Shown here in pieces: positions 9,896 to 18,566 of a stretch of 64,000 bases of DNA (position 1 is its first letter; the number at the start of each line of letters is the position of its first letter). Source of the DNA: Calothrix sp. 336/3 (GTDB lineage: Bacteria > Cyanobacteriota > Cyanobacteriia > Cyanobacteriales > Nostocaceae); contig NZ_CP011382.1 in assembly GCF_000734895.2 (NCBI RefSeq), forward strand, positions 908,700 through 972,699, written 5' to 3'. The notes beneath the pieces are model-generated. The model was not told where the DNA came from. It made no database searches and worked only from the letters and a program-made list of their open reading frames with translations. A program made the position numbers and the translations under genes.

Positions 9896-12208
9896 GTGCA
9901 GGAAGATTTTCGTTTAATTATTGATTTAGTTTCAGTACTAGCTGTAGCTGCCTGCGGGGGACTGTTGGCGGCGCTGTTGCGGCAACCGGTGCTGTTGGGG
10001 TACCTCATCGGTGGTATGGTTGTCGGACCGACGGGGTTAGGTTTAATAAAAGAACTTGTTCAGGTGGAGACACTAGCACAGTTTGGTGTCGCCTTTTTAT
10101 TATTTGCCCTAGGGGTAGAATTTTCCTTCTCGGAACTGAAAAAAGTCCAGGCGATCGCCCTCGGTGGGGGTGGTTTACAAATTGCCCTGACGATTTTGGT
10201 AACGGTACTGGTATGTGGTGTCACCGGTGCTTGGGGAGCGCTCCCAGCTAAGGGGGTTTTCCTCGGTTGTATATTATCCCTGTCTTCCACCGCCGTTGTC
10301 CTCAAATGCTTGATGGAACGCAACGAGACGGAAACACCCCACGGACAGGTAATGCTGGGTATCTTGGTGGTGCAGGATTTGGCATTGGGCTTGATGTTAG
10401 CAGTTCTGCCGGCTCTCCACCAACCAGGGGAAGCCATCGGGATTGCTCTACTGGCAGCCTTGACAAAAATCGGTTTATTTGCTGTGGGGGCAGTGGTTGC
10501 CGGGAAGTGGTTGATACCGCCCCTATTGCGGCTTTTGGCAAGAACGGAAAGCCGAGAGTTGTTTTTATTGGGGGTAGTGGCATTATGTTTAGGAATTGCC
10601 CTGCTGACGGAATACCTGGGACTCTCCATTGAAATGGGGGCATTTGTCGCTGGGTTAATGATATCAGAGGTGGAATATTCTGACCAAACCCTCACCTATG
10701 TCGAACCCCTACGGGATATTTTTGCGAGTTTATTTTTTGTTGCCATTGGGATGTTAATTGACCCGGTGTTCCTATGGAATAACCTAGAATTAATTCTGGG
10801 ATTAGTGGCGCTGGTATTCCTTGGCAAGTTTTTAATCGTCACACCCCTGGTAAAGTTATTCCGTTATCCCTGGAAAACTGCCCTGATTGCGGGGTTTGGT
10901 TTGGCGCAGATTGGGGAATTTTCCTTCGTTTTAGCCAGTGAGGGGCAAACTTTAGGGTTAGTTTCCCGACGCATATATTTATTAATTTTGGGTACGACAG
11001 CTGTCACCCTGGTATTGACTCCCTTTGTATTACGGTTAGTACCAATTTTATTTGATTGGGCAGAATCCATGCCATGGTTAAAACCCTATTTGAGTGTGGA
11101 AGGGCAACCCTTGGGAGCATCTGAGGATTTACCTGTGCAGAATCACATCATTGTTTGTGGTTACGGACGGGTGGGTAAAAATGTTGTCAAACTTCTGCAA
11201 CAGCACCAAGTTCCCCTGGTGGTAATTGACCAGTCAGAGAGCCGGATTCAGCAGTTACGGGAAGCGGGAGTGCCCTACGTATACGGAAACTGTGTCAGCT
11301 TTCATGTATTAGAAGCAGCTGGAGTTTTAGAAGCGAAGGGGATGGCGATCGCCCTTCCAGATCCCATGAGTACCCGTTTATGTCTGAAGCGAGCTTTGGA
11401 ACTCTATCCCGAATTAGATATAGTGGTGCGGGCAAACCATGATAAAAATATTGAGCTATTCTACCAATTAGGAGCGCGGGAAGTCGTACAGCCAGAATTT
11501 GAAGCCAGTTTGGAAATGGTGACACATATTCTCACCGATGTGGGTGTCTCCTCCATGGTAGTACAGCGAGAAATGCAAGAGATTCGTAACCGTCACTACC
11601 TGGATTTACGTCCCGAACAAACTGCCTCGGAAATTTCCCGCAACCTGCACCAAGCAACCCAAGATTTAAATAAACGTTGGTATACTCTGCCAGATAATTC
11701 TCCCCTGATTGGCATGACTCTGGAAGAAACAGATATGCGCTATTTAATTGGGGTGAGCTTGATGGCAATTCTGCGGACTTCCGGGGAAGAAATCGACTAT
11801 CCCGATGTCAAAGTCAAACTAGAAAAGGGCGATCGCCTCCTGGTTGTGGGTGCAGCAGAGGAACTGGCAGCGCTAGCAGAATTTGCCCAGGGACAAGTCG
11901 CTGTTCCCGACGAGAATCATGCTTGTCAATGGGTGACGGTGAGTAAGGATTGTTTGGTATTAGGTAAGACCTTGGCAGAATTAAATATTCGTCAAGATTA
12001 TGGTGTGACAATTCAAGCTATGCGCCGTGAGGGTAAATATATCCGCGTTCCTGAAGGCAGCACCGATATCCGTGTTCTTGACCAGATGTTGCTGTGTGGA
12101 AGTTTACCTAATTTGTATCAAATGGAAAAACTATTTGCCCCTAACACCCTCTCACCCCTACCCTTACCTGTAACCAAAGTCACAGAGCAGCAAAGGTGGG
12201 TAAGTTAG
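9896..12208 (+). CDS. KefB-type monovalent cation:proton antiporter with RCK domains
   Basis: A 770-residue protein beginning with GTG (MQEDFRLIIDLV). Residues 1 to about 390 form a polytopic antiporter of the CPA2 family, with about 12-13 hydrophobic segments and motifs such as LLGYLIGGMVVGPTGLG and LSIEMGAFVAGLMIS. A Rossmann-like RCK/TrkA-N domain follows near residue 415 (HIIVCGYGRVGKNVV), then two TrkA-C-like segments near residues 590-670 (PLIGMTLEETDMRYLIGVSL) and 680-745 (LVLGKTLAELNIRQDYGV). Family members exchange K+ or Na+ for H+ across the plasma or thylakoid membrane and are gated by nucleotides on the RCK domain. The upstream sequence has no strong Shine-Dalgarno; GTG is taken because the family N-terminus begins here. 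Confidence 0.92.
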   Translation: MQEDFRLIIDLVSVLAVAACGGLLAALLRQPVLLGYLIGGMVVGPTGLGLIKELVQVETLAQFGVAFLLFALGVEFSFSELKKVQAIALGGGGLQIALTILVTVLVCGVTGAWGALPAKGVFLGCILSLSSTAVVLKCLMERNETETPHGQVMLGILVVQDLALGLMLAVLPALHQPGEAIGIALLAALTKIGLFAVGAVVAGKWLIPPLLRLLARTESRELFLLGVVALCLGIALLTEYLGLSIEMGAFVAGLMISEVEYSDQTLTYVEPLRDIFASLFFVAIGMLIDPVFLWNNLELILGLVALVFLGKFLIVTPLVKLFRYPWKTALIAGFGLAQIGEFSFVLASEGQTLGLVSRRIYLLILGTTAVTLVLTPFVLRLVPILFDWAESMPWLKPYLSVEGQPLGASEDLPVQNHIIVCGYGRVGKNVVKLLQQHQVPLVVIDQSESRIQQLREAGVPYVYGNCVSFHVLEAAGVLEAKGMAIALPDPMSTRLCLKRALELYPELDIVVRANHDKNIELFYQLGAREVVQPEFEASLEMVTHILTDVGVSSMVVQREMQEIRNRHYLDLRPEQTASEISRNLHQATQDLNKRWYTLPDNSPLIGMTLEETDMRYLIGVSLMAILRTSGEEIDYPDVKVKLEKGDRLLVVGAAEELAALAEFAQGQVAVPDENHACQWVTVSKDCLVLGKTLAELNIRQDYGVTIQAMRREGKYIRVPEGSTDIRVLDQMLLCGSLPNLYQMEKLFAPNTLSPLPLPVTKVTEQQRWVS

Positions 12209-12309
12209 CCATGACTGCGAACCAGGTGTTTGCTGCTGCTGGTTGAGATTCTCATAACACAGACGGGAACAATAAGTTTAATAAAATTGTGCAAAATTTA
12301 TAAATTTTT

Positions 12310-13629
12310 ATGTCTCGTCTGAATAAACGTTCCTTTGAAATTCTCTATGCAGAGTTGCAGAAATGCGCTGGTAATAGTCAAATTAGCCAAATTGAAAAGC
12401 AAATAGTTCTCAAACGCTGGGAAAGACTACGCCAGCAGGAAGGAAATCCCGTCACCTATGAGGAATTGCGGGAAACGGTAATAGATACCTATCCCCAATT
12501 TAGCGATCGCGCTCTCAAACAAGCAGTCAAAGCCAATCGTCCGCCGGGTATTTTCAGTAAAATCAAGTGGATAATACTTTTGGGTGGTGGTGCTACTGGG
12601 GTACTTTGGGTATTAAATTTACCATATCCCATGATTCGTTACCCCGTGGCGCGCACGGCTCCCATTTTGCTACTTCCCAGTTATATCAATATGGATAGCA
12701 GTTATCGAGGGGCAATAAATTCCGTCGAGCAAGCTGACCAATTGGTAAATAAAGCTACAAGTCAGGCTGATATTGAACTGGGTGCAACCAAAGTTAAGGA
12801 AGCACAAAAGCACCTGAGTAATTTACCCGTGTGGTTTCTAGGTTACTACCCCCAAGTGTATTGTCGTTGGTTTACCTGTACCTGGAAATTTACCCTGGAT
12901 GAGTTTGAAACTGCACGGAAAAACACTGCACGGATGGAAGCCAAGATTTTTCAAGAGCAAAATGCTTTTAAACTCTTAGAAACAGCGACAGATGATTTAA
13001 ATCAAGCAAAGCAGCAGTATGAATCTGCAAAGGATGTGGAGCAGAAAAATCAGGCGATCGCTACCATGGAAACTGCCATGGATAAGTTATCACAAATTCC
13101 TAGGGAAACCCTCGCAGGTAGAAACGCAACCACCAAATTACAAGCATCCCAGCGAAATTTAGGTAAGATTACCACCGGGGATACGGGTAAGTTAGAAACA
13201 GGTTCCTTAATTGAAGCAGCAAAATTATTTGCCATGCAAGCTGCACAAATGTCTCAAAAACCACCCCACCCTACAGCAAAATGGGAACAGGTGGAAAAAT
13301 TATGGTCAGAAGCCATCAGAAGATTGGAAAATATTCAAGTAAGTCAAGCCAATTATTTAGAAGCACAGAAATTACTCGCAATCTATAAAACTAACTTGGG
13401 AATTGTGCAAACTCGCAAAACCATGGAAAGCGAATCCCAGCAAATTCTCAGCACCGCAAACCAGGATATTCAAAGAATCATTGCTAATCCTCCTGGCGAT
13501 CGCCAACAATTCAAAGCGGTAATTCAAGGTATCATCACTAAACTCAAAACCGTGAAACCAGGAACCACTGCATACAAGGAAGCACAGCAGTTATTAATTA
13601 TGGCACAACGCAGACTAGAGCAATCTTAG
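12310..13629 (+). CDS. Membrane-anchored coiled-coil hypothetical protein
   Basis: A 439-residue protein. The N-terminal 75 residues are helical and charged (SFEILYAELQKCAGNSQISQ), followed by a hydrophobic segment at about 78-105 (WIILLGGGATGVLWVLNLPY). The remainder is rich in Gln, Ala, Lys and Glu heptads (AKQQYESAKDVEQKNQAIA) and would form extended coiled coils in the periplasm or lumen. A cysteine pair in YCRWFTCTW lies near residues 187-194. I recall similar cyanobacterial hypotheticals but no function. It is followed by a possible terminator at 13707-13727. Confidence 0.8.
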   Translation: MSRLNKRSFEILYAELQKCAGNSQISQIEKQIVLKRWERLRQQEGNPVTYEELRETVIDTYPQFSDRALKQAVKANRPPGIFSKIKWIILLGGGATGVLWVLNLPYPMIRYPVARTAPILLLPSYINMDSSYRGAINSVEQADQLVNKATSQADIELGATKVKEAQKHLSNLPVWFLGYYPQVYCRWFTCTWKFTLDEFETARKNTARMEAKIFQEQNAFKLLETATDDLNQAKQQYESAKDVEQKNQAIATMETAMDKLSQIPRETLAGRNATTKLQASQRNLGKITTGDTGKLETGSLIEAAKLFAMQAAQMSQKPPHPTAKWEQVEKLWSEAIRRLENIQVSQANYLEAQKLLAIYKTNLGIVQTRKTMESESQQILSTANQDIQRIIANPPGDRQQFKAVIQGIITKLKTVKPGTTAYKEAQQLLIMAQRRLEQS

Positions 13630-14065
13630 ATATAGCTTGATTTGGGTGCTTGCAAGATATCAAATATATCTACCATAAGATAGATTTACAAATGAGAGGT
13701 AATTTGAAGAGTACCGCTCTTTTTTTTGAGAACTTGATTCTGATGAACTGAAAAGACAAAACACCTTGAGTAATGTCTGTAAAAACAGCTATGAAACATT
13801 GATTTTTCCTTAGTTATCTTTAACTATGAAGAAAGAGCGCAGGTTATGTAAATCCTGATTTCTAGCAGTTTCAATATACATAAATCAATTGCCTATCCAT
13901 TCGAGTAATTAGAGACATAAAACCCTTGCTTGTGTCTAGAAAGAGTCTTGAAAAAGCTTGATTTTACTCGTTTATTCATGAAGAATGAAGTCAAGAGTTA
14001 AACAAAACAAAGTTTAATTCCCAAACAAAGCTTCCTGAAATAACTTTTGTTTAAGGAGAAAAATC
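13630..14065. other. Intergenic region preceding the RiPP precursor array
   Basis: This 436-bp AT-rich spacer contains the terminator described separately and presumably the promoter of the precursor array. The only clear signal is the Shine-Dalgarno AAGGAG at 14053-14058, eight bases before the first precursor ATG. I could not place a convincing -35/-10 pair by eye. Confidence 0.4.
13707..13727 (+). terminator. Possible intrinsic terminator
   Basis: Stem AAGAG (13707-13711) and CTCTT (13717-13721) enclose a 5-nt loop and run into a T tract to 13727. The stem is short, so this is a moderate call. It would separate the coiled-coil gene from the RiPP locus. Confidence 0.5.
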
Positions 14066-14299
14066 ATGGCTTTCATCAAAATTTCTGAACTCCGTCCTGC
14101 TGGTTCTGAATTGTTCCAAGACTCCGAAAGCTTTTTGAACGAATTAGGTGAGCAAGAAATGGCGATCGCTGGCGGCGGTTATAACAATACAGTTGCTTCA
14201 GTCATCAGCCAAGCATCAATTTCTGTTGGTATTTCCATTTTGACAAAATCTGTTGTTTCTCAGAATAATGACTACAGATACTCTTTCTTTAAAAAATAG
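14066..14299 (+). CDS. RiPP precursor peptide 1 (GG leader, Cys-free core)
   Basis: A 77-residue peptide with a strong Shine-Dalgarno (AAGGAG). The leader, residues 1-37, has the motif IKISELRPAGSELFQDSESF followed by LNEL and ends AIAGG, the double-glycine site cut by C39 peptidase exporters. The core, about 40 residues, starts GYNNTVAS, contains ISQASISVGISILTKSVV, and ends YSFFKK. It has many Ser and two Thr but no Cys. Four further genes to 15864 share the leader and a core motif S-[QK]-x-[ST]-x-S-x-G. A kinase/HopA1 pair downstream could dehydrate the Ser/Thr residues. A third Gly follows the GG, so the exact cut site is ambiguous. Confidence 0.88.
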   Translation: MAFIKISELRPAGSELFQDSESFLNELGEQEMAIAGGGYNNTVASVISQASISVGISILTKSVVSQNNDYRYSFFKK

Positions 14300-14336
14300 A
14301 AAGACTGTAACTAAGCATAATTAATGTATTTGCTCG

Positions 14337-14367
14337 ACTCAATCGGAGAATTTCGCTCTGATTGAGT
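14337..14367 (+). other. Intergenic hairpin after precursor 1
   Basis: A 12-bp stem pairs ACTCAATCGGAG (14337-14348) with CTCTGATTGAGT (14356-14367), one G-T pair, with a 7-nt loop. No long T tract follows, so it is more likely a transcript-stabilising or partial-attenuation structure than a full terminator. Confidence 0.7.
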
Positions 14368-14403
14368 TATTTCCCAGTTAGTTTTTACGAGGAGATTTGG
14401 CAT

Positions 14404-14625
14404 ATGTCTACAATTAAAATTTCTGAACTATATCCCGTTGGTTCTGAACTATTTCAAGACTCAGAAAGCTATCTTAATGAGCTAAATGATCAGGAAATGC
14501 TGGTAATGGGAGGTAAAAAAAATAAGTATAAGTTTGTTATTACAAGTGTGATTGAGGTAATTAGTCAAGCTAGTGTATCTAATGGCTTTTCTTTAAATAC
14601 ATTTTCCTTTGTCACAGGAGGTTAG
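14404..14625 (+). CDS. RiPP precursor peptide 2 (GG leader, Cys-free core)
   Basis: A 73-residue peptide from the ATG at 14404, chosen because GAGGAG sits at 14389-14394 and because the shared leader begins here; a longer frame from 14362 would add an unrelated 14 residues inside the upstream hairpin. The leader IKISELYPVGSELFQDSESY...EMLVMGG is 37 residues. The core, 36 residues, starts KKNKYKFVITS, contains ISQASVSNGFSLNTFSF and ends VTGG. It has no Cys. The leader differs from precursor 1 at few positions, so the two are recent paralogs, while the core has diverged. Confidence 0.87.
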   Translation: MSTIKISELYPVGSELFQDSESYLNELNDQEMLVMGGKKNKYKFVITSVIEVISQASVSNGFSLNTFSFVTGG

Positions 14626-14708
14626 TCACCTCCATAAGTTTATTCTGTCAGCTTTCCTCTCACCAAGGCAACCTCTAGAATAAATATTTTTATCTCAGCT
14701 AAATATTT

Positions 14709-14747
14709 AGGTGCTTCAGACAAGAAAATATTTTTGTTTAAGCACCT
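14709..14747 (+). other. Intergenic hairpin between precursors 2 and 3
   Basis: AGGTGCTT (14709-14716) pairs with AAGCACCT (14740-14747), and the interior (ACAAGAAAATATTTTTGT) is itself nearly palindromic, giving a long stem. It precedes precursor 3 by 32 bases and covers the start of a spurious longer reading frame for that gene. Confidence 0.65.
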
Positions 14748-14779
14748 ATCAAACAACCAAGATATTGAGGATTCTTCAG

Positions 14780-15028
14780 ATGTCTCATATCAAAATTACC
14801 AATCTGCATCTATCTGGTAAAGAATTTTTTGATGACAGTGAAACCTTCCTAAATGAACTCACACATCAAGATATCACCAAGATAATAGGAGGAGAAGGGG
14901 AGGCAATTGTCAGTCAAGTTACTTATAGTATTGGGATGATATCAGCCGACAATAATCTTTTTATCCCAGAAGTATCCATAGAATTCGATACTACTAGTAC
15001 TGAGAGCAACTTATTTTTATTGAGTTAA
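14780..15028 (+). CDS. RiPP precursor peptide 3 (GG leader, Cys-free core)
   Basis: An 82-residue peptide from the ATG at 14780, with GAGG at 14767-14770; the upstream extension to 14711 overlaps a hairpin and does not match the family. The leader (IKITNLHLSGKEFFDDSETF...IIGG, 38 residues) is the most divergent of the five but keeps the spacing and the double Gly. The core, 44 residues, starts EGEAIVSQVTYSIGM, is acidic in its second half (PEVSIEFDTTSTESN) and has no Cys. It therefore differs in charge from the basic cores of precursors 1, 2 and 5. Confidence 0.85.
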   Translation: MSHIKITNLHLSGKEFFDDSETFLNELTHQDITKIIGGEGEAIVSQVTYSIGMISADNNLFIPEVSIEFDTTSTESNLFLLS

Positions 15029-15288
15029 ACTTTTTTTGTCAATTATAATAAATATGTCATTGTGTAGACACATAAGAGTAACAATCAAGTAAACTCAATG
15101 TATTTTTGCATTCTCAAAGCTGTTGAGATTTAGGAGAAAGTAAAAATATCATATGCGAGTTTTGCAGCAAAAATTACCTTTAATAAATCATCATCAATGA
15201 CGTATATATCGTATTTATTATCCCCTGAATCATTATCCAAAATTTGTAATATCACCTGAAAATCAAATTTTGAGTGAGGTAAATTATC

Positions 15289-15558
15289 ATGGCTTTTATT
15301 CAGATTGCGGAACTACCCTCTGCTGGTTCAGAATTATTCAATGACTCAGAAAGTTTTCTGGATGAACTTACTGAAGAAGGAGTCAACAACATTCAAGGTG
15401 GTGAAAAATCACTCATTATATTCACTTTAATTAAAACTAACTTATCCTATCCAACCCTGATATATCCAACTTTATTAAGTCGCAGTCTCGTTGAGAGTAA
15501 ATATACATACTCTGTTGGTATCAGTTTAGAAACTAAAAGCGTGATACACAAATTTTAG
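15289..15558 (+). CDS. RiPP precursor peptide 4 (GG leader, Cys-free core)
   Basis: An 89-residue peptide with AGG nine bases before the ATG. The leader IQIAELPSAGSELFNDSESF...NNIQGG is 38 residues. The core is 51 residues and the longest of the set. Its shared motif (KYTYSVGISLETKSVI) sits at the C-terminal end, preceded by an N-terminal segment with repeated Tyr-Pro-Thr-Leu units (SYPTLIYPTLLSRS). No Cys is present. It is separated from precursor 3 by 260 bp, so the array may have a second transcription start here. Confidence 0.85.
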   Translation: MAFIQIAELPSAGSELFNDSESFLDELTEEGVNNIQGGEKSLIIFTLIKTNLSYPTLIYPTLLSRSLVESKYTYSVGISLETKSVIHKF

Positions 15559-15603
15559 TTTTAAAGCTTTGTCGTCGTAATCATACATGGAGGTTGATAT
15601 TCA

Positions 15604-15864
15604 ATGTCAATCATCAGAATTGTACAACTTCGTCCACCTGGTGCAGATTTGTTTGATGATAATGAGAGTTTTATTAGTGAATTATCAGAAGCAGAAAGCG
15701 GAGATTTTTTAGGAGGATTAATTATCAGTCAAGTAACTGTCAGCGCTGGTATTGTATTGACAACTAAGCGTGTTGTTTGGTCAAAAAATTATTTTCGCTA
15801 TACTTTGCGCTCAGGTATCAAAAAAAGTCAATTCACCATTACTATCAAAACTCAAGTGATATAG
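15604..15864 (+). CDS. RiPP precursor peptide 5 (GG leader, Cys-free core)
   Basis: An 86-residue peptide with a strong Shine-Dalgarno GGAGG at 15589-15593. The leader IRIVQLRPPGADLFDDNESF...DFLGG is 38 residues. The core of 48 residues starts LIISQVTVSAGIVLTTKRVV, so the shared motif is immediately after the cleavage site, and continues as a basic, Thr-rich tail (RSGIKKSQFTITIKTQVI). No Cys. It follows precursor 4 by 45 bp and is probably on the same transcript. Confidence 0.86.
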   Translation: MSIIRIVQLRPPGADLFDDNESFISELSEAESGDFLGGLIISQVTVSAGIVLTTKRVVWSKNYFRYTLRSGIKKSQFTITIKTQVI

Positions 15865-15901
15865 AGTTTTTTTGGCTGGAGAAATTTTTCAGAAATTTTT
15901 C

Positions 15902-15926
15902 AGACATATCTCTCTTAATTATGTCT
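15902..15926 (+). other. Inverted repeat after the precursor array
   Basis: AGACATA (15902-15908) and TATGTCT (15920-15926) flank an 11-nt loop in the 261-bp spacer between the last precursor and the kinase gene. Two direct copies of AAATTTTTCAG precede it. It could damp read-through from the precursors into the enzyme genes, but no T tract follows. Confidence 0.4.
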
Positions 15927-16125
15927 AAAAGAATACTTCTGATACCTTGACTGATTAACTAGATTCGTCTCAATATAAATATATGGACAAAGTCAAGACA
16001 CATCTGATTTGGTTTGCCCAATTTACTTAATAAGTACAATGATAATCTGCCCCATGATTCGTGATAAACCTCTGTTTTATCATTGTGTCTTGGCATCGTG
16101 AAATATAATTTTTTAAATTAAGCTT

Positions 16126-17283
16126 ATGGCATTTATCTTAAGTTCGGAAAATGTCTTCGATTACCTTGTGACTCTGAATTTATCCACAGTACAGGGTAAT
16201 CCCAAAATAGAGCAAAAGTACGCCAAAAACTTTAACTTGTTAGTAAATGTAGGAGACGAGCAGAAATTTCTCGTCAAGCAAGAACCTATGAACCCAGAAG
16301 GAAAAACATCTGGTGAATTCTTGCGAGAATGGCAAATTCAGGAGTTTCTACAAAAATTTCCCGAATTAAGTCAGATACGGAACTGGATATCAGAAGGAAT
16401 TCATTTTAATCCAGATGATTCCATTATTGTTTTTAATTATCTCGATAATTATCAAGATGTCATGGCTTTCTATGGGAAAGAAAACATTTTCCCTGGAGAA
16501 ATCGCCTCAGCTATTGGTATAATTTTAGGCAAAATTCATAGCCTAACTTACAATCATCAAGACTATGCGAATTTTTTCCTCTCATCTTCAGAAAATCAAG
16601 CCGTTGTCACCCATTTAGTGGAAGATATTGGAAGAATTACTCCAGAAGTTTTTGGTGCGGTTCCTGCGGATGGGCTGAAATTTTTTGCTCTCTATCAAAG
16701 GTATGATAGTTTAGGTCAAGCTATCGCTGAACTGGGAGCATCCTTAAAACCTAGTTGCCTAACACATAACGACTTAAAGCTAAATAATATTCTTTTAGCC
16801 GATGATTGGCAGCAAGCTATGGGCAATAGTACGATACGATTAATTGATTGGGAAAGGTGTAGTTGGGGTGATCCAGCATTTGATTTAGGAACGCTGATTG
16901 GGAGTTATCTCCATATCTGGTTAGGTAGTATGATTACCAGCAAAACCATGAGCATTGATGAATCTTTACGGATAGCAACAACACCCCTAGAATTATTACA
17001 ACCGTCGATTGCTGACTTGGCGATCGCTTATCTCCAAAACTTCCCAGAAATCTTACAACATCGCCCTGATTTTTTACAGAGAGTCGTACAATTTGCTGGT
17101 TGGAATTTAATTATTGCCATCCAATCAACTTTGCAATATCAAAAAACGTTTGGTAATACGGGTGTATGTATGTTGCAAGTAGCTAAGTCTTTGTTATGTC
17201 GTCCAGAAGCATCGATGGCAACTGTTTTTGGTATGCAAGTATCAGAGTTGACTTCTAAAACTTTATCACCTGTGAGCGCTTAA
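16126..17283 (+). CDS. APH-family phosphotransferase, putative RiPP Ser/Thr kinase
   Basis: A 385-residue aminoglycoside-phosphotransferase-fold kinase. The catalytic motif H-x-D-x4-N is at H214, D216 and N221 (HNDLKLNN), and the metal-binding IDWERC with D241 and E243 is followed by WGDPAFDLG. A nucleotide-binding N-lobe with NLLVNVGDEQKFLVKQE (putative ATP Lys) is present. Kinases of this fold pair with HopA1-family proteins in thioamitide (TvaC/TvaD type) and class V lanthipeptide loci, where they phosphorylate Ser/Thr of the precursor before elimination. The HopA1-family gene directly downstream supports the same role here. No Shine-Dalgarno is obvious. Being a free-standing antibiotic-resistance kinase is less likely given the context. 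Confidence 0.82.
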   Translation: MAFILSSENVFDYLVTLNLSTVQGNPKIEQKYAKNFNLLVNVGDEQKFLVKQEPMNPEGKTSGEFLREWQIQEFLQKFPELSQIRNWISEGIHFNPDDSIIVFNYLDNYQDVMAFYGKENIFPGEIASAIGIILGKIHSLTYNHQDYANFFLSSSENQAVVTHLVEDIGRITPEVFGAVPADGLKFFALYQRYDSLGQAIAELGASLKPSCLTHNDLKLNNILLADDWQQAMGNSTIRLIDWERCSWGDPAFDLGTLIGSYLHIWLGSMITSKTMSIDESLRIATTPLELLQPSIADLAIAYLQNFPEILQHRPDFLQRVVQFAGWNLIIAIQSTLQYQKTFGNTGVCMLQVAKSLLCRPEASMATVFGMQVSELTSKTLSPVSA

Positions 17284-17373
17284 AAGGGAAGGAAAACAAG
17301 TTTTTTCTATCATCTCAATCACAATCAGGGTAAGACAAGTAGTGGCGTGGCAATGCTCAAATGATGAAATATT

Positions 17374-17412
17374 CTTTTGAGTTGCAAAGGCGAAGACTGC
17401 GTAACTCAAAAG
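17374..17412 (+). repeat. Inverted repeat between kinase and HopA1 genes
   Basis: CTTTTGAGTT (17374-17383) and AACTCAAAAG (17403-17412) form a perfect 10-bp inverted repeat around a 19-nt spacer, within the 188-bp gap upstream of the HopA1-family gene. It may be a hairpin in the transcript or a protein-binding site. Confidence 0.6.
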
Positions 17413-17471
17413 CTTACCTATTATACCATTTTAGCCGTGTCACAATAATATCTATTATCTAATTTTAACCT

Positions 17472-18566
17472 ATGCAACTACTTGATTCACTACCCAAACA
17501 AACGATTTCCGCAGAATTACAAAATTCCTTAGAAGATATAGTTAATAAAATTCAAATTGAATCGAGATATTCTATCACTCATCCTGACTACAAACCTTTA
17601 GAATTACCGGATGAGACAATCCCACGTTTTCAACAATTGCCCTCAGATGTCCAAGATAAATATATTAATGCTCAACTCTCCCATTTTCTCTATGGCATCT
17701 ATTACAATGGTTCCTTAAAACGTGCCTTAGCACTAGATGGAGAAACAACTAATTTAACAGTCAACCAAAATTTAGAAAATAACACCTTTCTGGGAGTGGA
17801 TATGGTGTTTTATAACCGTCTCCATGAAAGTAACAAAGGCAAAGGATATTTTAGCCCCAATTGGTTGGTAATTAAAGCAGAAACATATGGTTCCTTAGCA
17901 GTACACAAGGGTGGTTTAACTCTATATATTGATCGTCAAAAACATCTACAACCTCAGGATGAATCAGCAAAAGTTGGGGATGAAGTGGCGATTCGACTGC
18001 CAAAAAACTTGGTACAAAATGGCTTTTATATGGCAGTCAGTAATTTTGGTTCCTATAGTGGTGAAAATATAGTCCGAGTCTATTTCAATTTGACAACTGA
18101 TGGTGTGGTTGCAGTCATGGAAAGCTTGACTCAGCAATTGAACGATATCACTATTCCTTTCAATTTTAAAGCTCTGTATAACCCCTCGGATTATGGACGT
18201 TATGACTCAGCAGTGCTTTATTTTGACAAGAACAACTATGACATTGTTCACCCCGTACTAGCAAGGGTGTATGCACAACACCAATCTCACTTTCAGACCG
18301 AAGTGCCTTTATTTACTAAGGTATTAGCACCAGGGTTGGCGATCGCCGAAGAACCAGACCAAAAATTTGGCGAAAAAGAAAGCTTTGGGATGAATCGCTG
18401 TCAAATAGTCGCCAATGGTTTATTAGACGCTTGGCAACGTCAGGAAACCTCCCCAGAAGCTCGGATGGTATCTATTCTGCAACAATTTGACTCCCTAGGA
18501 ATTGACATTCACAGTCCTTATCTTAATGCGAATTCCGAGGATATTTACTTAGCTTTAGAGTTATGA
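17472..18566 (+). CDS. HopA1-family protein, putative phospho-Ser/Thr lyase partner
   Basis: A 364-residue protein. Features of the HopA1 (type III effector-like) family include LSHFLYGIYYNGSLKRAL in the N-terminal half, NGFYMAVSNFG near residue 180 and the C-terminal FGMNRCQIVANGLLDAW. In thioamitide and class V lanthipeptide pathways, a protein of this family acts with an APH-type kinase to remove phosphate from phosphorylated Ser/Thr and leave dehydroamino acids. That is the inferred role here. It has no signal peptide. Its stop overlaps the ATG of the next gene by four bases (ATGA), which shows cotranslation with the reductase-like protein. Confidence 0.82.
   Translation: MQLLDSLPKQTISAELQNSLEDIVNKIQIESRYSITHPDYKPLELPDETIPRFQQLPSDVQDKYINAQLSHFLYGIYYNGSLKRALALDGETTNLTVNQNLENNTFLGVDMVFYNRLHESNKGKGYFSPNWLVIKAETYGSLAVHKGGLTLYIDRQKHLQPQDESAKVGDEVAIRLPKNLVQNGFYMAVSNFGSYSGENIVRVYFNLTTDGVVAVMESLTQQLNDITIPFNFKALYNPSDYGRYDSAVLYFDKNNYDIVHPVLARVYAQHQSHFQTEVPLFTKVLAPGLAIAEEPDQKFGEKESFGMNRCQIVANGLLDAWQRQETSPEARMVSILQQFDSLGIDIHSPYLNANSEDIYLALEL

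Noticed and set aside
10060..10695. Minus-strand 211-codon frame inside the antiporter gene
   Set aside because: It is the antisense of a well-identified gene, and its composition (Pro, Thr, Asn, Lys) is typical of a shadow frame.
14711..14779. N-terminal extension of precursor 3 containing a Cys
   Set aside because: The extension overlaps a hairpin, lacks a ribosome-binding site and does not match the other leaders. The ATG at 14780 has GAGG at the right distance.
16126..17283. Aminoglycoside resistance gene
   Set aside because: The fold matches APH, but the neighbouring HopA1-family gene and precursor array point to peptide modification.
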